Shown here: positions 9,072-19,038 of the stretch, in pieces
Position numbering within the stretch: position 1 is the first letter of the stretch
Layout: every line of letters begins with the position of its first letter
Made by a program: the position numbers and the translations under genes
The notes under the pieces: generated by a model
The model's database searches: none
What the model saw: only the letters and a program-made list of their open reading frames with translations
What the model was told of the DNA's origin: nothing
From: DATMNR01 sp963702765
GTDB taxonomy: Bacteria; Chloroflexota; Ktedonobacteria; Ktedonobacterales; Ktedonobacteraceae
Direction: 5' to 3'
Assembly: GCA_963702765.1 (NCBI GenBank)
Contig: CAVPEB010000016.1
Location: forward strand, 23,495 to 87,494
DNA length: 64,000 nucleotides

Positions 9072-10415
9072 ATGCATGTACAAGTATCGCTCAAACTGGA
9101 GCTAGCGGCAACCGCTAGCCTCACCCAGATGGAACAGCAGATTTAGGAGGCAGGTCAGCAGGCCATGCGAGAGGCTTTGAAACAAGCCATCAGACACTGG
9201 GAGGACCGGAACACGATGTGCCCACAGTGTGGCCACCAGCAACGAAGATTGGAGGGAACCGTGCGCCGGGCGATAGCAACCGTCTTTGGGCGTGTGCAGG
9301 TGCAGCGACGACGTTTTCGGTGCCAGCACTGCCAACATCGCTGGTGTCCAGCCAACGGGGTGTTCGCCGAGCTGAAAGGAGGAACGATCAGTGTGCCCCT
9401 ACAAGAGGCGGCGATGCTCGCAGGGTGTTCCTGGCCCTATCGCGTGGCGTGCAGCACGCTCAAGAGGCTCAGTGGCGCCCACATCAGTGTGGAAGAGATC
9501 CGTCTGCTGACCAATCGCCACGGCAAGCAGCGAGCCCTGCAACAGCAAGCGGAGGCAGAACAGGCCTGTTCCTCTCGAACCGAGGAGGCCCCATCAGCGC
9601 AGAACGCAGAGCAACCGATGCTCGTGGGATTGGATGGAGGCTGGGTGTGTAGTCGGGAACAGCGGGGAGGGATGGAAGGGAAAGTAGCAGTCGTCTGTTC
9701 CCAGATGGAAGAGCTGCCGATGCATACCTCCTCCACCACGTTTTCCTGGAGCGAGCGGGGTGTGCCGAGATATCCACCGAGACAACGACATCGCCTGGTT
9801 CAGCGGCGCTATGTGGCGACGTTTGGACCATCGCGACAGCTTGGATCACAGGCGAAAGCTGCAGCACAGCTGCTTTGTGACGACCCGTCACGCCCGGTGG
9901 TGGTCATAGCAGACGGGGCCAATTGGATCAAGAAGGAACAAGGGCGGCATTTCCCTCAGGCTACCTGTATTCTGGATTGGGCACACCTCTGGCGTGAGGT
10001 GAGCCATGCCATTCGAGTGGCTGCGCGCGCCAAGCCCCTCTCAGCGCAACAACGAGACTACCAGTTGTACTTGCACCGCTACTGGCTCTGGCATGGTGGC
10101 GTCGATCAAGCCCTACAAGGCTTGCGCGACTTGGGAAAGGCACTGCCAGTTGAGCCGAGTGACGCCATCGAGAAGGCGATCACGTATCTGGAGCACCAAC
10201 GGAGTTGGATTGGTTCCTATGAGCACTGGCGCAAACGTGGCTATCCGGTTGGCAGTGGCATGATCGAGCGAGCTGTCGCCTTGGTGATCAACCGTCGTAT
10301 GAAGAAGCGCGGGATGCGTTGGAAACGGTCTAATGCGACTGCCGTGGTCGCCTTGCGGACGGATCTGCTCAACGATGATTGGGTGACACCTCAGCGGTTG
10401 CGCGCTTTCCCTTGA
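9072..10415 (+). pseudogene. IS transposase with in-frame amber codon
   Basis: The natural start is the ATG at 9072, with a strong AAGGAG 9 nt upstream, giving a 447-codon frame. Codon 25 is TAG (9144-9146), in the same frame as everything downstream, so it looks like a point mutation, probably from CAG or GAG. The remaining open frame from ATG 9165 gives 416 residues. It has a four-Cys zinc ribbon (CPQCG, CQHCQ), candidate catalytic acids in LVGLDGGWV, VVIADGANWI and GSGMIERAV, and a basic C-terminus KKRGMRWKRS. These resemble ISKra4-type enzymes; ISLre2-like is the alternative. Restart at 9165 could use GGAGG at 9147, though the spacing is long. Transposase may be absent, weak or dependent on amber suppression. 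Confidence 0.8.
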
Positions 10416-10441
10416 TGCAACCCTGGGTTTTGGGTAGAACC
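10416..10441 (-). repeat. IS right terminal inverted repeat (26 bp)
   Basis: Exact reverse complement of 8977-9002; it begins just after the transposase stop. Confidence 0.92.
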
Positions 10442-11334
10442 TGCATTAATAATGATGAAGAAAGGAGCCAATATCGCAACAACACGTCCGCTGTTGGAAG
10501 AGAGCCTCGCGCTTTTGAGAGAATTTGGTGACAAGGAGGCCATCGCCTGGTCACTCCACTTCTTAGCTGACACTGTCAGCCACCAAGGAGAGTACAGCAG
10601 AGGACAAACATTGTTCGAGGAGAGCCTGGCTCTGTTCAGGGAACTGGGAAATAAGCGAGGTATAGCTGCCACCCTCCAGCAGTCGACCCTATGGTTGTTT
10701 TTTTCCGGAGGTGATCACGCTACCGTACGCGTAGGGCTTGAGGAGATCCTGAGGCTCCACAGCGAACTCGGCAACAAGAATGGGATGGTTTTCTACTTCT
10801 GGATTTCGGGCTGGGTAGCGCTCAGTCGGGGCGATACAATCACTGCCTATGCCCTGGTCGAGCAGGGCCTGACACTCGCTCGGGAGATGGGGGACCAGTG
10901 GCTTGTCATTTGGGTGCTTGCCTTCTTAGGGAGAGTAAAGGCACATCAGGGCGACTTCAGCGCGGCTCGTACGCTTCATGAGGAGAGCCTGGTTGTGGCC
11001 CTTGAACTTGGCTCATCCCTGGCCAACAGCCTTCTGCCTGGAAGGAATGGCGGCAGTCGTAGCGGCACAGGGAGAGAGCGTATGGGCAGCACACCTCTGG
11101 GGTGTGGCAGAGTCATTGCGCGAGCGTTGCGGTATCCTCATTACGCCAGCTGAACGTGTTGACTACGAGTCAGCAGTCGCTGCTACACGCACACAACTTG
11201 GCGCAAAAGCATTTGAGGCTGCATGGGCTGAGGGACGCAACATGACGCTTGAGCAAGTGCTCATCACGCCAGGACGAGCGGAGTTGTCCACCCCGACCTT
11301 GAAGGACTTTGAGGCGAATGACATTCCTGGTTGA

Positions 11335-11768
11335 AGAGTGCTCAACTTCAGCCTCTTTCCCGATAATCCGTGATGGTGTTCTACCCTCTCTCATAGCTCG
11401 GGGCATTCGTGTATAGTAGGGACATCCCCTTGGGTGTCCTGGGGCTGTGTCGGGTCCCTGGCGGGTGTCCTCGTGGCTGTGTCGGATACCCTCGCTCGCG
11501 GGTTTGCAGTATTTCTCGCATTCGCCAGCAGAGTCTTGAGAGGGCAACCCTCGACAAACACTGGGAAGCTATCACCTCACTATCCTGCTGGAATGGAAGG
11601 TTGATATAGAGCTTCTCTTCATAGAAGAGTATAGAGTATAATGAGCGTTAGAATACATAAGGGGAATATCAACATTATCGATGCTCGTTGCGTCTCTTTT
11701 GAGTAGAGTATTCTTTTTACTCAGGCTCGTGGTTTATTTGTCGGTACGCTTCCCACAGGAGATACAGC
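11335..11768. other. intergenic region with short tandem repeat
   Basis: 434 bp without a supported gene. An imperfect two-copy tandem repeat of about 31 bp lies at 11432-11494; both units start GGGTGTCCT and share GGCTGTGTCGG. A TATAAT at 11637-11642 is a possible -10 for the next gene, without a clear -35. GAGTA and TACTC around 11701-11722 could form a small hairpin. Confidence 0.4.
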
Positions 11769-14445
11769 ATGGCCGAGAGCGTAAGCCAGGAATTCGGAGA
11801 CTCTCGCTTCTCCCAACCCTTGGGACAGGACGGCCTGGCTGAGACCTCTACTGGCGCTCTTCCTGTACAGCACACGTTGCTGGTCGGGCGCGAACAGGAG
11901 GTTGCTGCTGTATGCGCCCTCTTGCGAAGACCAGAGATACGCTTGTTGACTCTCACCGGCACTGGCGGTGTTGGGAAAACTCGCCTGGGTTTGCAGGCAG
12001 CAACCGAGTTGATCGCAGACTTTCCCGACGGAGTTTGCTTCGCCCCTCTGGCTCCTCTCAGCGACTCCGATTTGGTCGTTCCAACTATAGCTCAGGCCGT
12101 CGGCCTTTGGGAAGCTGAAGATCGACTTCTTCCGAGCCTCTTGAAAGCCTATTTGCGCAACAAGCGCCTGCTTTTGATCCTGGATAACTTCGAGCAGGTG
12201 ATTGACGCGGCCTTACAGGTGATGGACCTGCTGGACGCTTGTCCGAATCTCAAGGTGCTGGTGACGAGCCGAGTCGTGCTCCATGTACGAGCCGAGCATG
12301 AGTTTGCCGTACCCCCACTGTCACTGCCAGATCCCAGGCGCCTCCCAGATTTCAGCACACTCTCGCAATACGAGGCGGTGGCGCTCTTCATCCAGCGGGC
12401 CCAAGCGGTCCAACCTGATTTTCAGGTGACCAGTACTAATGCCCCGGCAGTGGCAGAAATCTGTGCCCGCCTGGATGGGTTACCTTTGGCAATCGAATTA
12501 GCGGCAGCCCGCATCAAGCTGTTGTCACCAGAGGCGCTACTCGCGCGGCTGGGTCGGCGTTTGCCGGTATTGACGAGCATGGCGCGAGATGTACCGGCGC
12601 GTCAGCAGACGCTGCGGAATACGATTGCGTGGAGCTACCACCTGTTAGATGCACAGGAACAACGCCTCTTCCGGCGTCTCTCCGTTTTTACTGGGGACTG
12701 TCCGCTGGTGGCAGTCGAGGCGCTTTACACTGCACTAGGTGATGGCGAGGCATCCGTCCTGGATAGCGTGGCATCGCTCCTCGACAAGAGCCTGCTGCAA
12801 CGGCTTGAACGGCAAGGGGGAGAACTACGGCTGTGGCTCCTGGAGACGGTCCGCGAGTATGGGCTGGATGCGCTTGCTGCAAGTGGGGAGATGGAGGCGA
12901 CGCAGCATGCGCATGCGACCTATTATCTGCGACTGGCAGAAGAGGCCGAACGAGAGCTTGAAGGCCCACAGCAAGTTGTATGGTTGGAGCGGCTAGAGCA
13001 CGACTTCGATAATCTACGTGCAGCCACGCGCTGGTCTTTGGAGCAAGCGAAAGCGGAGGAGGCTGCGAGCAGTTCCGGGAATGGAGGAGAGTTGGCCCTG
13101 CGCTTCGGTGGGGCTTTGCAGCAGTTCTGGGTCATACGCGGTCATGTGACTGAAGGGCGAACCTTTCTGGAGGAGGCGCTGGCGAGCAGCAAGGCAATCA
13201 AAACACCTGGACGCGCAAAAGCGCTCAAGGCAGTGGCAAGGCTGGCTCTCGTGCAGGGTGACTATCAGCGGGGAGAGGTGCAATGCGAGGAGAGCCTGGC
13301 TCTTTTCCGTGAACTCGGAGACACCACAGGCGAGGCGTTCTCCCTCTATCTACTAGGGATTGTTGCCTGGAGGAAGGGCAATAGTGCCATTGCGCGCGAG
13401 CTATCTGAGGAGGCGCTCTTACTCTCCAAATCGGTGAATGACAGGGAACTTGTCGCCTCGTCGCTCTTCCAACTGGCATACATGGCCAGCTATCAAGGTA
13501 AATACGCAAGCGCGGGTGATCTGTTCGCAGAGAACCTTGCCCTGAACAGAGAGCTGGGGAACAAGAGGGGAATCGTCCAGTCGCTCTTCTCCCTGGCACA
13601 GGTGCTTTTGGTTTCGCAGAGCAACCAGGAGACCGTACCTGATCTACTTGAGGAAGGCCTGGCACTCTCAAGGGAGTTGGACTTCAAGGAAGGGATTGCC
13701 ACATGGTTTAGCCTTTCTGGACAAGTCACTCTCAGTTCGGGAGATGCTCTTGCAGCACGATCACTGATCGAGGAAAGCCTGACTCTCTATAAAGAAATCG
13801 GACATCGGCATGGTACTGCCGCATCACTCGCTCTTTTAGCAAAGGTGGCTGCTCACCAGGGTGAGTTCAGAGCAGCAGGTGCTCTCTACAGGAGGAGCCT
13901 GGCGATTACAAGGGAGATAGGTGATCAGCTGAACGCAGCTTCTTGCCTGGAGGGATTGGCAGGAGTGGCTGTTGCACAGGGAAATCTCGTCTGGGCGGCA
14001 CGCCTCTTAGGCGCGGCCGAAGTCCTGCGCGATACTATTGGTACTGCCATCCCACCGGTCGAACGTCGCAATGTATGAGCAATCAGTTGCTACCATACGC
14101 GCTCAGCTCGGTGATAATGTAGCAGCTGGATCGAAGGGCGTAGCATGACGCCGGAGCGGGCTGTAGCAGCACAAGGTTTGGCGACGCTGCTCTACATCTA
14201 CTTTGAAGGGGCAACCATCGATGATCGATGCGAAGCCTTCACCCCGTTATCCGGCTGGATTGACTACCCGTGAAGTGGAGGTCTTGCGCCTGGTAGCACA
14301 TGGACTGACAGACGTCCAGGTGGCTGAGCAACTGGTGATCAGCCCCCGCACAGTCAATACGCATTTGACTTCCATCTACAATAAGCTGGGCGTCGATTCT
14401 CGAACTGCGGCCACGCGCTTCGCTGTGGAACACCGGCTCGTTTAA
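11769..14445 (+). pseudogene. NB-ARC - TPR - LuxR regulator with frameshifted C-terminus
   Basis: The intact part (11769-14078, 769 residues) has the P-loop GTGGVGKT (64-71), Walker B LLLILDNFEQV, VTSRVVL, GLPLAIELAAARIKL and about 400 residues of TPR. It lacks the cyclase domain of its neighbours. It stops after PPVERRNV, but the family tail continues in other frames: YEQSVATIRAQLGDNVA from about 14074, then WIEGRSMTPERAVAAQGLA from about 14134, then a complete LuxR HTH at 14203-14445. At least three frame changes thus separate the ATPase from its DNA-binding domain. SD CAGGAGAT precedes ATG 11769. A truncated, DNA-binding-deficient product is possible. Confidence 0.8.
14203..14445 (+). CDS. 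detached LuxR-type HTH domain
   Basis: An 80-residue frame from TTG 14203, with an internal ATG at 14221. It carries the whole GerE/LuxR signature: GLTTREVEVLRLVAHGLTD, then VAEQLVISPRTVNTHL, then IYNKLGVDSRTAA. It reads as the C-terminal domain of the upstream STAND regulator, which is out of frame. No convincing SD is seen at either start. It could act as a stand-alone DNA-binding domain if translated, but a relic is more likely. Confidence 0.6.
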   Translation: MKGQPSMIDAKPSPRYPAGLTTREVEVLRLVAHGLTDVQVAEQLVISPRTVNTHLTSIYNKLGVDSRTAATRFAVEHRLV

Positions 14446-14917
14446 CCTGGCGTTCTAGCAATTTCAATACAAACTCCCTCCGCGTTTGATCGTTCCACTT
14501 CGACTACTTCACCGCACCGATCGCTCTCCCTGTATCATATGCTTATCTCCTACTCTCCTCTACGTTGTTTCACAACTTTCCTACGTACTCGATTGCTTTC
14601 AGAAATACGTAATGGCCCACGTTATTTTACGGATATACGATAGCTTCCCGCAGGGTAAACTTCCTACAATGAATGGTTCAAATGTGAACCACACGCTCGA
14701 GATCGGTACCTACTGATCTGACCGCTTTCAAGTGAAAGGTAGAAAAGAGGGGATGCAAGGGGCAGCAGCCCCTTGACTGGTGTCTGGGGCAGTGCCCCAG
14801 GTTTCCCTTCCCCCGCCGCCGTAGGCGGCGAGTTGTCACATCAAGGTGGTCAGACCATTAGGGAGAAGGCACATCACAGAGAACATAGTTAATCTCGGTG
14901 AGAGGAGAAGAAGTATC
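14446..14917. other. intergenic region with GC-rich hairpins
   Basis: 472 bp. The first 280 bp hold nothing I can support. From about 14735 to 14835 there is a GC-rich repeat-like block with two strong hairpins: CTGGGGCA-G-TGCCCCAG (14784-14800) and CGCCGCC-GTA-GGCGGCG (14814-14830). The second hairpin recurs in the repeat at 39842-39962. Confidence 0.5.
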
Positions 14918-15133
14918 ATGCAGAACTATTACCTCCAGGAGAAGTTGGCTGAGGGACATTGCCAGGAACTCCTTCGTGAAGCAGCACAGCGGCGCATGGT
15001 TGCGCATGCAACTGAGCAGCCTTACAGTTTGACACAACGTAGTCTTGGAAAGTTGAGCCAGTACTTCCTGATGTTCGGCACGCGTTTGAAAGAGCTTAAA
15101 CCCAGCAGAGAGCATGCAATGCAACAGTTGTAG
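14918..15133 (+). CDS. small hypothetical protein
   Basis: A 71-residue basic, mostly helical protein starting MQNYYLQEKLAEGHCQELL. The ATG at 14918 has GAGGAG 10 nt upstream, better than the in-frame start at 14846. There is no signal peptide or known domain. It precedes the sigma-like gene and may belong to the same unit. Function unknown. Confidence 0.55.
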   Translation: MQNYYLQEKLAEGHCQELLREAAQRRMVAHATEQPYSLTQRSLGKLSQYFLMFGTRLKELKPSREHAMQQL

Positions 15134-15196
15134 TATAGCCAGCGGTCGCAAAACCTGTGCATCAAGGAGATCAGCAGTTGAGAGGGGATCAACACT

Positions 15197-16041
15197 ATGC
15201 TACACGCTATATTCCCGTCAGGTAGCGATGGAATAAACACCTCGGGTGACTTCCGCTCTAACGAGTTTGATGACGTTCAGACAAACAATCTTGCTGCGGA
15301 TATAGCTATATCAGGCTCAACTGAAGTAGAACTTTCAATTGTGTTTGCGTTTGACGTGCATACTATGCCAAAGTCACAGAGTTTTCCTCTAAGCATTATG
15401 AGCACAGATGAGCTTCTTAACCATTGTGTGAATGAGATTAGTCTCTCCATCAAGGAGAGCTTCAGGATGATACGTGTTGCGTTGAACTGTTTCGCCGTGC
15501 TACCTTGCAGAAAGATCAGAATGCCTGGAGAGCCGTACAGCAGTGCCTTAGCGAAACGGTACGTGGCTGGCTGGATGGCCATCCTCATAAACAGACGGCG
15601 TGTAGCATGAACAGGGAAGAACACTACGTGACACAGGCATTTGAGCGATTCTTCCAGGCGACTGTTCATCAGCAAATAACTTTCAGCACCCTGGCTGATG
15701 CGCTGCTCTCCTTGCGTACGTACCTCAATAGCGCCTTACTCGATGCTTTGCGAGCCTCCTCACGATCAGGCGAGATCATGTTACCGAGGCGCAGTGAGAC
15801 AGAACAGTCAGGAGTCAGAGGCTCAAAGCAGAGCGAGGTCTGGGAAATGCTCAGAAACATGCTTCCCGACATGCGTGAACAGCGATTAGTCTATCTGCTC
15901 TTTCACTGCGGCCTCAAACCAAAGGACATTGTTCGTACCTATCCACAAGAGTTTCCAGACGTGGAGGAAATCTCTTGTCTCCGCCTCAGGCTCATCCAGC
16001 GCTTGCTCGACAGGGAAGATCAACTCGATGTCTACATTTGA
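15197..16041 (+). pseudogene. sigma-70-like protein, frameshifted
   Basis: Two overlapping frames make one protein. The first (from 15197, or from ATG 15398 MSTDELLNHCVNEIS) is open to 15610, but homologous-looking coding switches frame at about 15436-15447. From there the other frame reads GELQDDTCCVELFRRATL, QKDQNAWRAVQQCLSETVRG and onward to 16041. The second part resembles sigma-70 region 2 (AFERFFQATV, FSTLADALLSLRTYLNSALL, DALRASSR). The C-terminus (LFHCGLKPKDIVR, then a basic helix) resembles a divergent region 4. A single inserted or lost base explains the split. If functional it would be an ECF-like or sigma-like regulator; the assignment is by resemblance only. Confidence 0.6.
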
Positions 16042-16160
16042 ACGCTCTCTCTTTTGCAATCAGATGATTAGTATTGCCTCTGAACAGGCTACTATGATTG
16101 TTTTCTATGACAAGGTTCACATGAACATGACAGTTTTTCATCAACAGACAGATCCAGATT

Positions 16161-16233
16161 TGTCATCCTGAGCGGCAGCGAAGGATCTCATTGCCCCTCG
16201 TACGAGACCCTTCGCTTCACTCAGGGTGACACA
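16161..16233. repeat. REP-like palindrome
   Basis: Left arm 16161-16189 (TGTCATCCTGAGCGGCAGCG...) and right arm 16204-16233 form a long imperfect hairpin; both encode the motif CCTGAG..GCGAAGG.TCTC. The left arm matches 3716-3750 with two differences. It lies between convergent genes and could act as a terminator. Confidence 0.75.
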
Positions 16234-16302
16234 GTATGACCCTTCAAACTTGTCAAGAATTATTCTTTCTAATTGAACCTTGCTTATCAGAAACAACGAA
16301 TG

Positions 16303-17443
16303 TTAGCACGTCTTAGATAAGCCTGTAATTGTCCCGCGATATGAGTAAAGTCCATTAATAGCGGTTGAAGGTGACTGGCGCGCAAACCAGTTGTAAAACG
16401 CTATATCCTGCAGATGATCGCTTGGAAAAGTAGTTAGTGTAAAGACAACTCCAACCAGGGGATCACCTACCTCTAAGGCATTGTTGCAACCATACTGAGG
16501 AGCAATCGGAGAAATCCAGTTAGGAACCGTATTGGTGGTAAACGGATCATTGAATCCATTCAAGCATTTCATGACTAAGTGCGCTCACATCTTCACCAAA
16601 GCCTCCCTGAACAGTCGAATCTGCCTCGGTAGACCAGATGTAGGTCTGCAGTCCGGCCGTATCTCTGATTGCATTGTGATATCCGCCAATGCAGCAGTTA
16701 TTGAGATTTGCAGCGCCCTGGGAAAGGTAGACATTATGGGAAAGGAAAATCGGTAGCATATTGGGAGTAAAACCCAGTGATGTCAGCAATGTTTGAAGTT
16801 GGGGATCAAACCAGTTTATGTTTATAATCCCAATGGTTTTGCCGCTTGACGGGTCTACAACCGTTGTACCATCAGCCGATGGGATGCTTATGGTCAACGT
16901 CTTCGCGATCGTAGGACTGCTAACCAGTACATGATAATTGGGGCTTTTGGTTGAGACACTCTTCCAGTACTCCGCGCGCTGAATCGCATCTCCATACTGA
17001 GTTGTACCGCTGCTGAATTGCGCATTTTGAAATAGAGGGGAACTTGTTGTGCTCGATACCTGTGGAGTGCCATCGAAGCTCTTCCCGTTAGAAAACTTCA
17101 GGAGCAGAGGTACAATGGATACGGGGACAGTTGTGGTAGCAGAACCAAGAGAAGGATTTGTGCCTACCATGCTGTACTTCCATTTCGTTCCCTCGGCGGT
17201 GAAGCTTGAGGTCCAGTGTTGTAAGTGCGTTGTTGCCAAAGCTGTATCAGTAAAGTTGGCATGAAAATGAACATAACGTGGTTTACTCTTGATTGTTGCT
17301 TTTGACGCAGTGTGCGCGGATGCATTTACTGATGCTGCACGCGCGGGCGCATTCACCGTAGCAAATATACCGAAAGTTACTGCTCCCACAATCACGATAC
17401 TCATAACTGCGAATAGTCGTGCCAGGAACTTTGAATGAATCAT
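16303..17443 (-). pseudogene. secreted protein of unknown function, frameshifted
   Basis: An exported protein of about 380 residues. The start is best at 17443 (MIHSKFLARLFAVMS), with AAAGGA upstream, and is followed by a signal peptide ending near ARAAS. The body is Ser/Thr-rich and contains NWFDPQLQTLLTSLG, NNCCIGGYHNA and SALSHEMLEWI. The first frame stops after EWIQ at 16547; the second frame carries on as NDPFTTNTVPNW, PQYGCNNALEVGDPL and ends at 16303. One extra base at about 16551-16557 explains this. The HEMLEW motif hints at a metal site but no complete HExxH is present. I do not recognise the family with confidence. Confidence 0.65.
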
Positions 17444-17820
17444 GAGAGTTGATCCTTTCATGAACTGTTAAATATGAACTTGCCGTCTATAGCGTAGAGT
17501 ATTTGGCATAAACTGCGTCAATTATGCAGGAGAGATTGTCGGCCTGGAAGGGTAGAAAGGTTAAGATGTGGTTGAGATATGGTTGGAATGATTATTATAT
17601 TCTTTCAAAATATCCCGGCTCAGTTTCATGCTACGCCGGAGTTAGTCCAGCAAATGATAAAGGAGCTATGACAATTGCTCTAATGGGTCCACAATTGAGC
17701 TTGAGATGAACCAACATTTTATAGATTTAAAAGGGTGTTTCTTGTGTAAGAAGAAAGAAATGTTACAATGTGATAAAAGAAACGGAATTTCAAGGTAAAA
17801 TCAGCTGCAGGAGGTGTTCT
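17444..17820. other. divergent intergenic region
   Basis: 377 bp between the secreted protein and the GNAT gene. Apart from the promoter at 17742-17769 I see nothing; the 61-codon frame at 17524 has no SD and no recognisable product. Confidence 0.4.
17742..17769 (+). promoter_or_regulatory. putative sigma-70 promoter for GNAT gene
   Basis: TTGTGT (17742-17747), a 16-bp spacer and TACAAT (17764-17769), about 50 nt before the start codon. Confidence 0.45.
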
Positions 17821-18276
17821 ATGATTCGTGTGCGTCCTTACGATCCTGCCGACCGAGAGTTCGTTCTTAGTCTGGTTCCCCGTCTGGCTATTGGCATACC
17901 ACCCTGGCGAGATCCCCAGAAGATGATCGTGACAGCCCAGGGCTGGATTACAGAAAGCATCGAACAACATGGAACAAAAAGCAGGGTCTTTGTAGCAGAG
18001 GATGAGCAAGGAGAACGACTTGGTTTCGCAACTGTCTCGCACAACACCCACTTTACTGGCGAGGGACAGGCATACATTGGCGAATTGGTGACCAACGAAA
18101 AGGTGGAGGGGCGCGGTGTTGGTAAAGCTCTGACACAAGCTTGTGAGCAATGGGCGCGCGATCAAGGCTATCGGTTGGTCTCCCTGACAACTGGCGCTGC
18201 CAATGAGCAGGCACTCGGTTTCTACCGGCATATTGGCTATCTAGACGAGGATGTCACTTTGGTCAAGCTACTGTAA
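17821..18276 (+). CDS. GNAT family N-acetyltransferase
   Basis: A 151-residue acetyl-CoA-dependent transferase. The start is ATG 17821 with AGGAGGT 6 nt upstream; the in-frame start at 17770 lacks this. The acetyl-CoA loop is VEGRGVGKALTQACEQWA, after the beta-4 strand GEGQAYIGELVTN, and the C-terminal signature ALGFYRHIGY is present. The substrate is unknown; it may be an amine, peptide or antibiotic. It stands alone. Confidence 0.88.
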   Translation: MIRVRPYDPADREFVLSLVPRLAIGIPPWRDPQKMIVTAQGWITESIEQHGTKSRVFVAEDEQGERLGFATVSHNTHFTGEGQAYIGELVTNEKVEGRGVGKALTQACEQWARDQGYRLVSLTTGAANEQALGFYRHIGYLDEDVTLVKLL

Positions 18277-18307
18277 AAGCCAGGCACTCAATGGATAATA
18301 AAACACG

Positions 18308-18349
18308 GCACTTGCCATCCGCTCCTTTGGAATGTTAGGAGGCAAGTGC
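18308..18349. terminator. possible terminator hairpin
   Basis: GCACTTGCC (18308-18316) pairs perfectly with GGCAAGTGC (18341-18349) around a 24-nt loop, between convergent genes. There is no U-tract, so it may just be a repeat. Confidence 0.35.
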
Positions 18350-18402
18350 TATTCTAGAGAATGTGTTAGACAATCAAAGAGAGAAATGAAAGAATATAAT
18401 CC

Positions 18403-18885
18403 TCAATGTGTCACTTTTGTAAGGAACGTTTTAAGAGTCTTTACCACCAGTTCATGATCCTCTTCCTGTGGTAGACCTGAGACTGTGATCGTGCCAACTA
18501 CCCCAACACCTCTTATGATGAGTGGAAATGCGCCACCATGAGCTGCAAACTCGCTTGATGAAATCAAATACTTCTCTTCAATCGTTTGCCCCTTACTCTT
18601 TAAGGAAATACCCATATAAAATGAGCTATGCCCAAAGCGATTGACCACATTGTTTTTGCGCTGGACCCATACATCATTGTCGCGAGACGTTCCCTGCATA
18701 GCAAAATGGAAGAGCTGTTGGCCATTGCGCGCAATATCTATTGTTACCCCTTTGCCTTTGCTCCTAGCAGCTTCCAATAGGGCTGATCCAACTGCAAACG
18801 CCATGCCATTTTCAAAGCTAGTGAACTGAATCTCCTCCTCTTGTTGCAACAACTCTTTGAGTAGTTCTGTATATTCGCTTGTCAT
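18403..18885 (-). CDS. UPF0303 / heme-degrading-domain family protein
   Basis: A 160-residue protein of the GlcG/HbpS-like fold. Recognisable parts are FENGMAFAVGSALLEAARSK, GVTIDIARNGQQLF, DVWVQRKNNVV and the C-terminal FAAHGGAFPLIIRGVGVVG. Members are linked to small-molecule or heme binding, but function is poorly known. Length is normal. It starts at ATG 18885, with a GAAGGGAA stretch 9-16 nt upstream. No operon partner is evident. Confidence 0.8.
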   Translation of the reverse strand: MTSEYTELLKELLQQEEEIQFTSFENGMAFAVGSALLEAARSKGKGVTIDIARNGQQLFHFAMQGTSRDNDVWVQRKNNVVNRFGHSSFYMGISLKSKGQTIEEKYLISSSEFAAHGGAFPLIIRGVGVVGTITVSGLPQEEDHELVVKTLKTFLTKVTH

Positions 18886-19038
18886 GTGTAGGTTCCCTTC
18901 TTATACTTCACCAATCGTTGTCTCATTCTACACACAAAAATTCAAACTGACAAAGTGAGTCGGAGGTAGAAGCATTCCACCTTCGACTCATGTTTGTGTT
19001 TAGCAGCAGTTATGCTGGCAGAGCGGTCATTTTATCTC

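Larger units (their letters stand above)
8977..10441 (+). mobile_element. insertion sequence, ISKra4-like, 1465 bp
   Basis: Bounded by perfect 26-bp terminal inverted repeats at 8977-9002 and 10416-10441 (outer ends GGTTCTACCC and GGGTAGAACC). It holds one transposase frame with a DDE-type core. No target-site duplication is visible: the left flank ends CGACTCC and the right flank begins TGCATTA. It sits inside the TPR part of a STAND regulator. Family assignment rests on the transposase motifs only. Confidence 0.9.
6994..11334 (+). pseudogene. class III cyclase - NB-ARC - TPR regulator, broken by IS and frameshift
   Basis: A paralogue of the 3783-6692 protein in the opposite orientation. 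I place the start at ATG 6994 (GGGGG 6 nt upstream); an ATG at 6976 is in frame. The cyclase domain lacks 18 residues found in the paralogue between STNLL and RHAFH. NB-ARC motifs are intact (GPGGTGKT, LLLLDNFEQV, GLPLAIELAAARIKL). An insertion sequence occupies 8977-10441, after codon ADS in the TPR region. TPR coding resumes at about 10443 (KKGANIATTRPLLEESL), then shifts frame near 11015-11035 before the conserved tail CLEGMAAVVAAQGESVWAAH, ending at 11334. Against the paralogue about four codons are missing at the IS junction. A truncated cyclase-NB-ARC protein could still be made. Confidence 0.85.

Noticed and set aside
8971..10450. Target-site duplication of the IS
   Set aside because: Flanks CGACTCC and TGCATTA do not match; none found within 10 bp.
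14486..14716. 76-codon plus-strand frame after the LuxR domain
   Set aside because: No SD, no conserved motif, Leu/Ser-rich; treated as non-coding.
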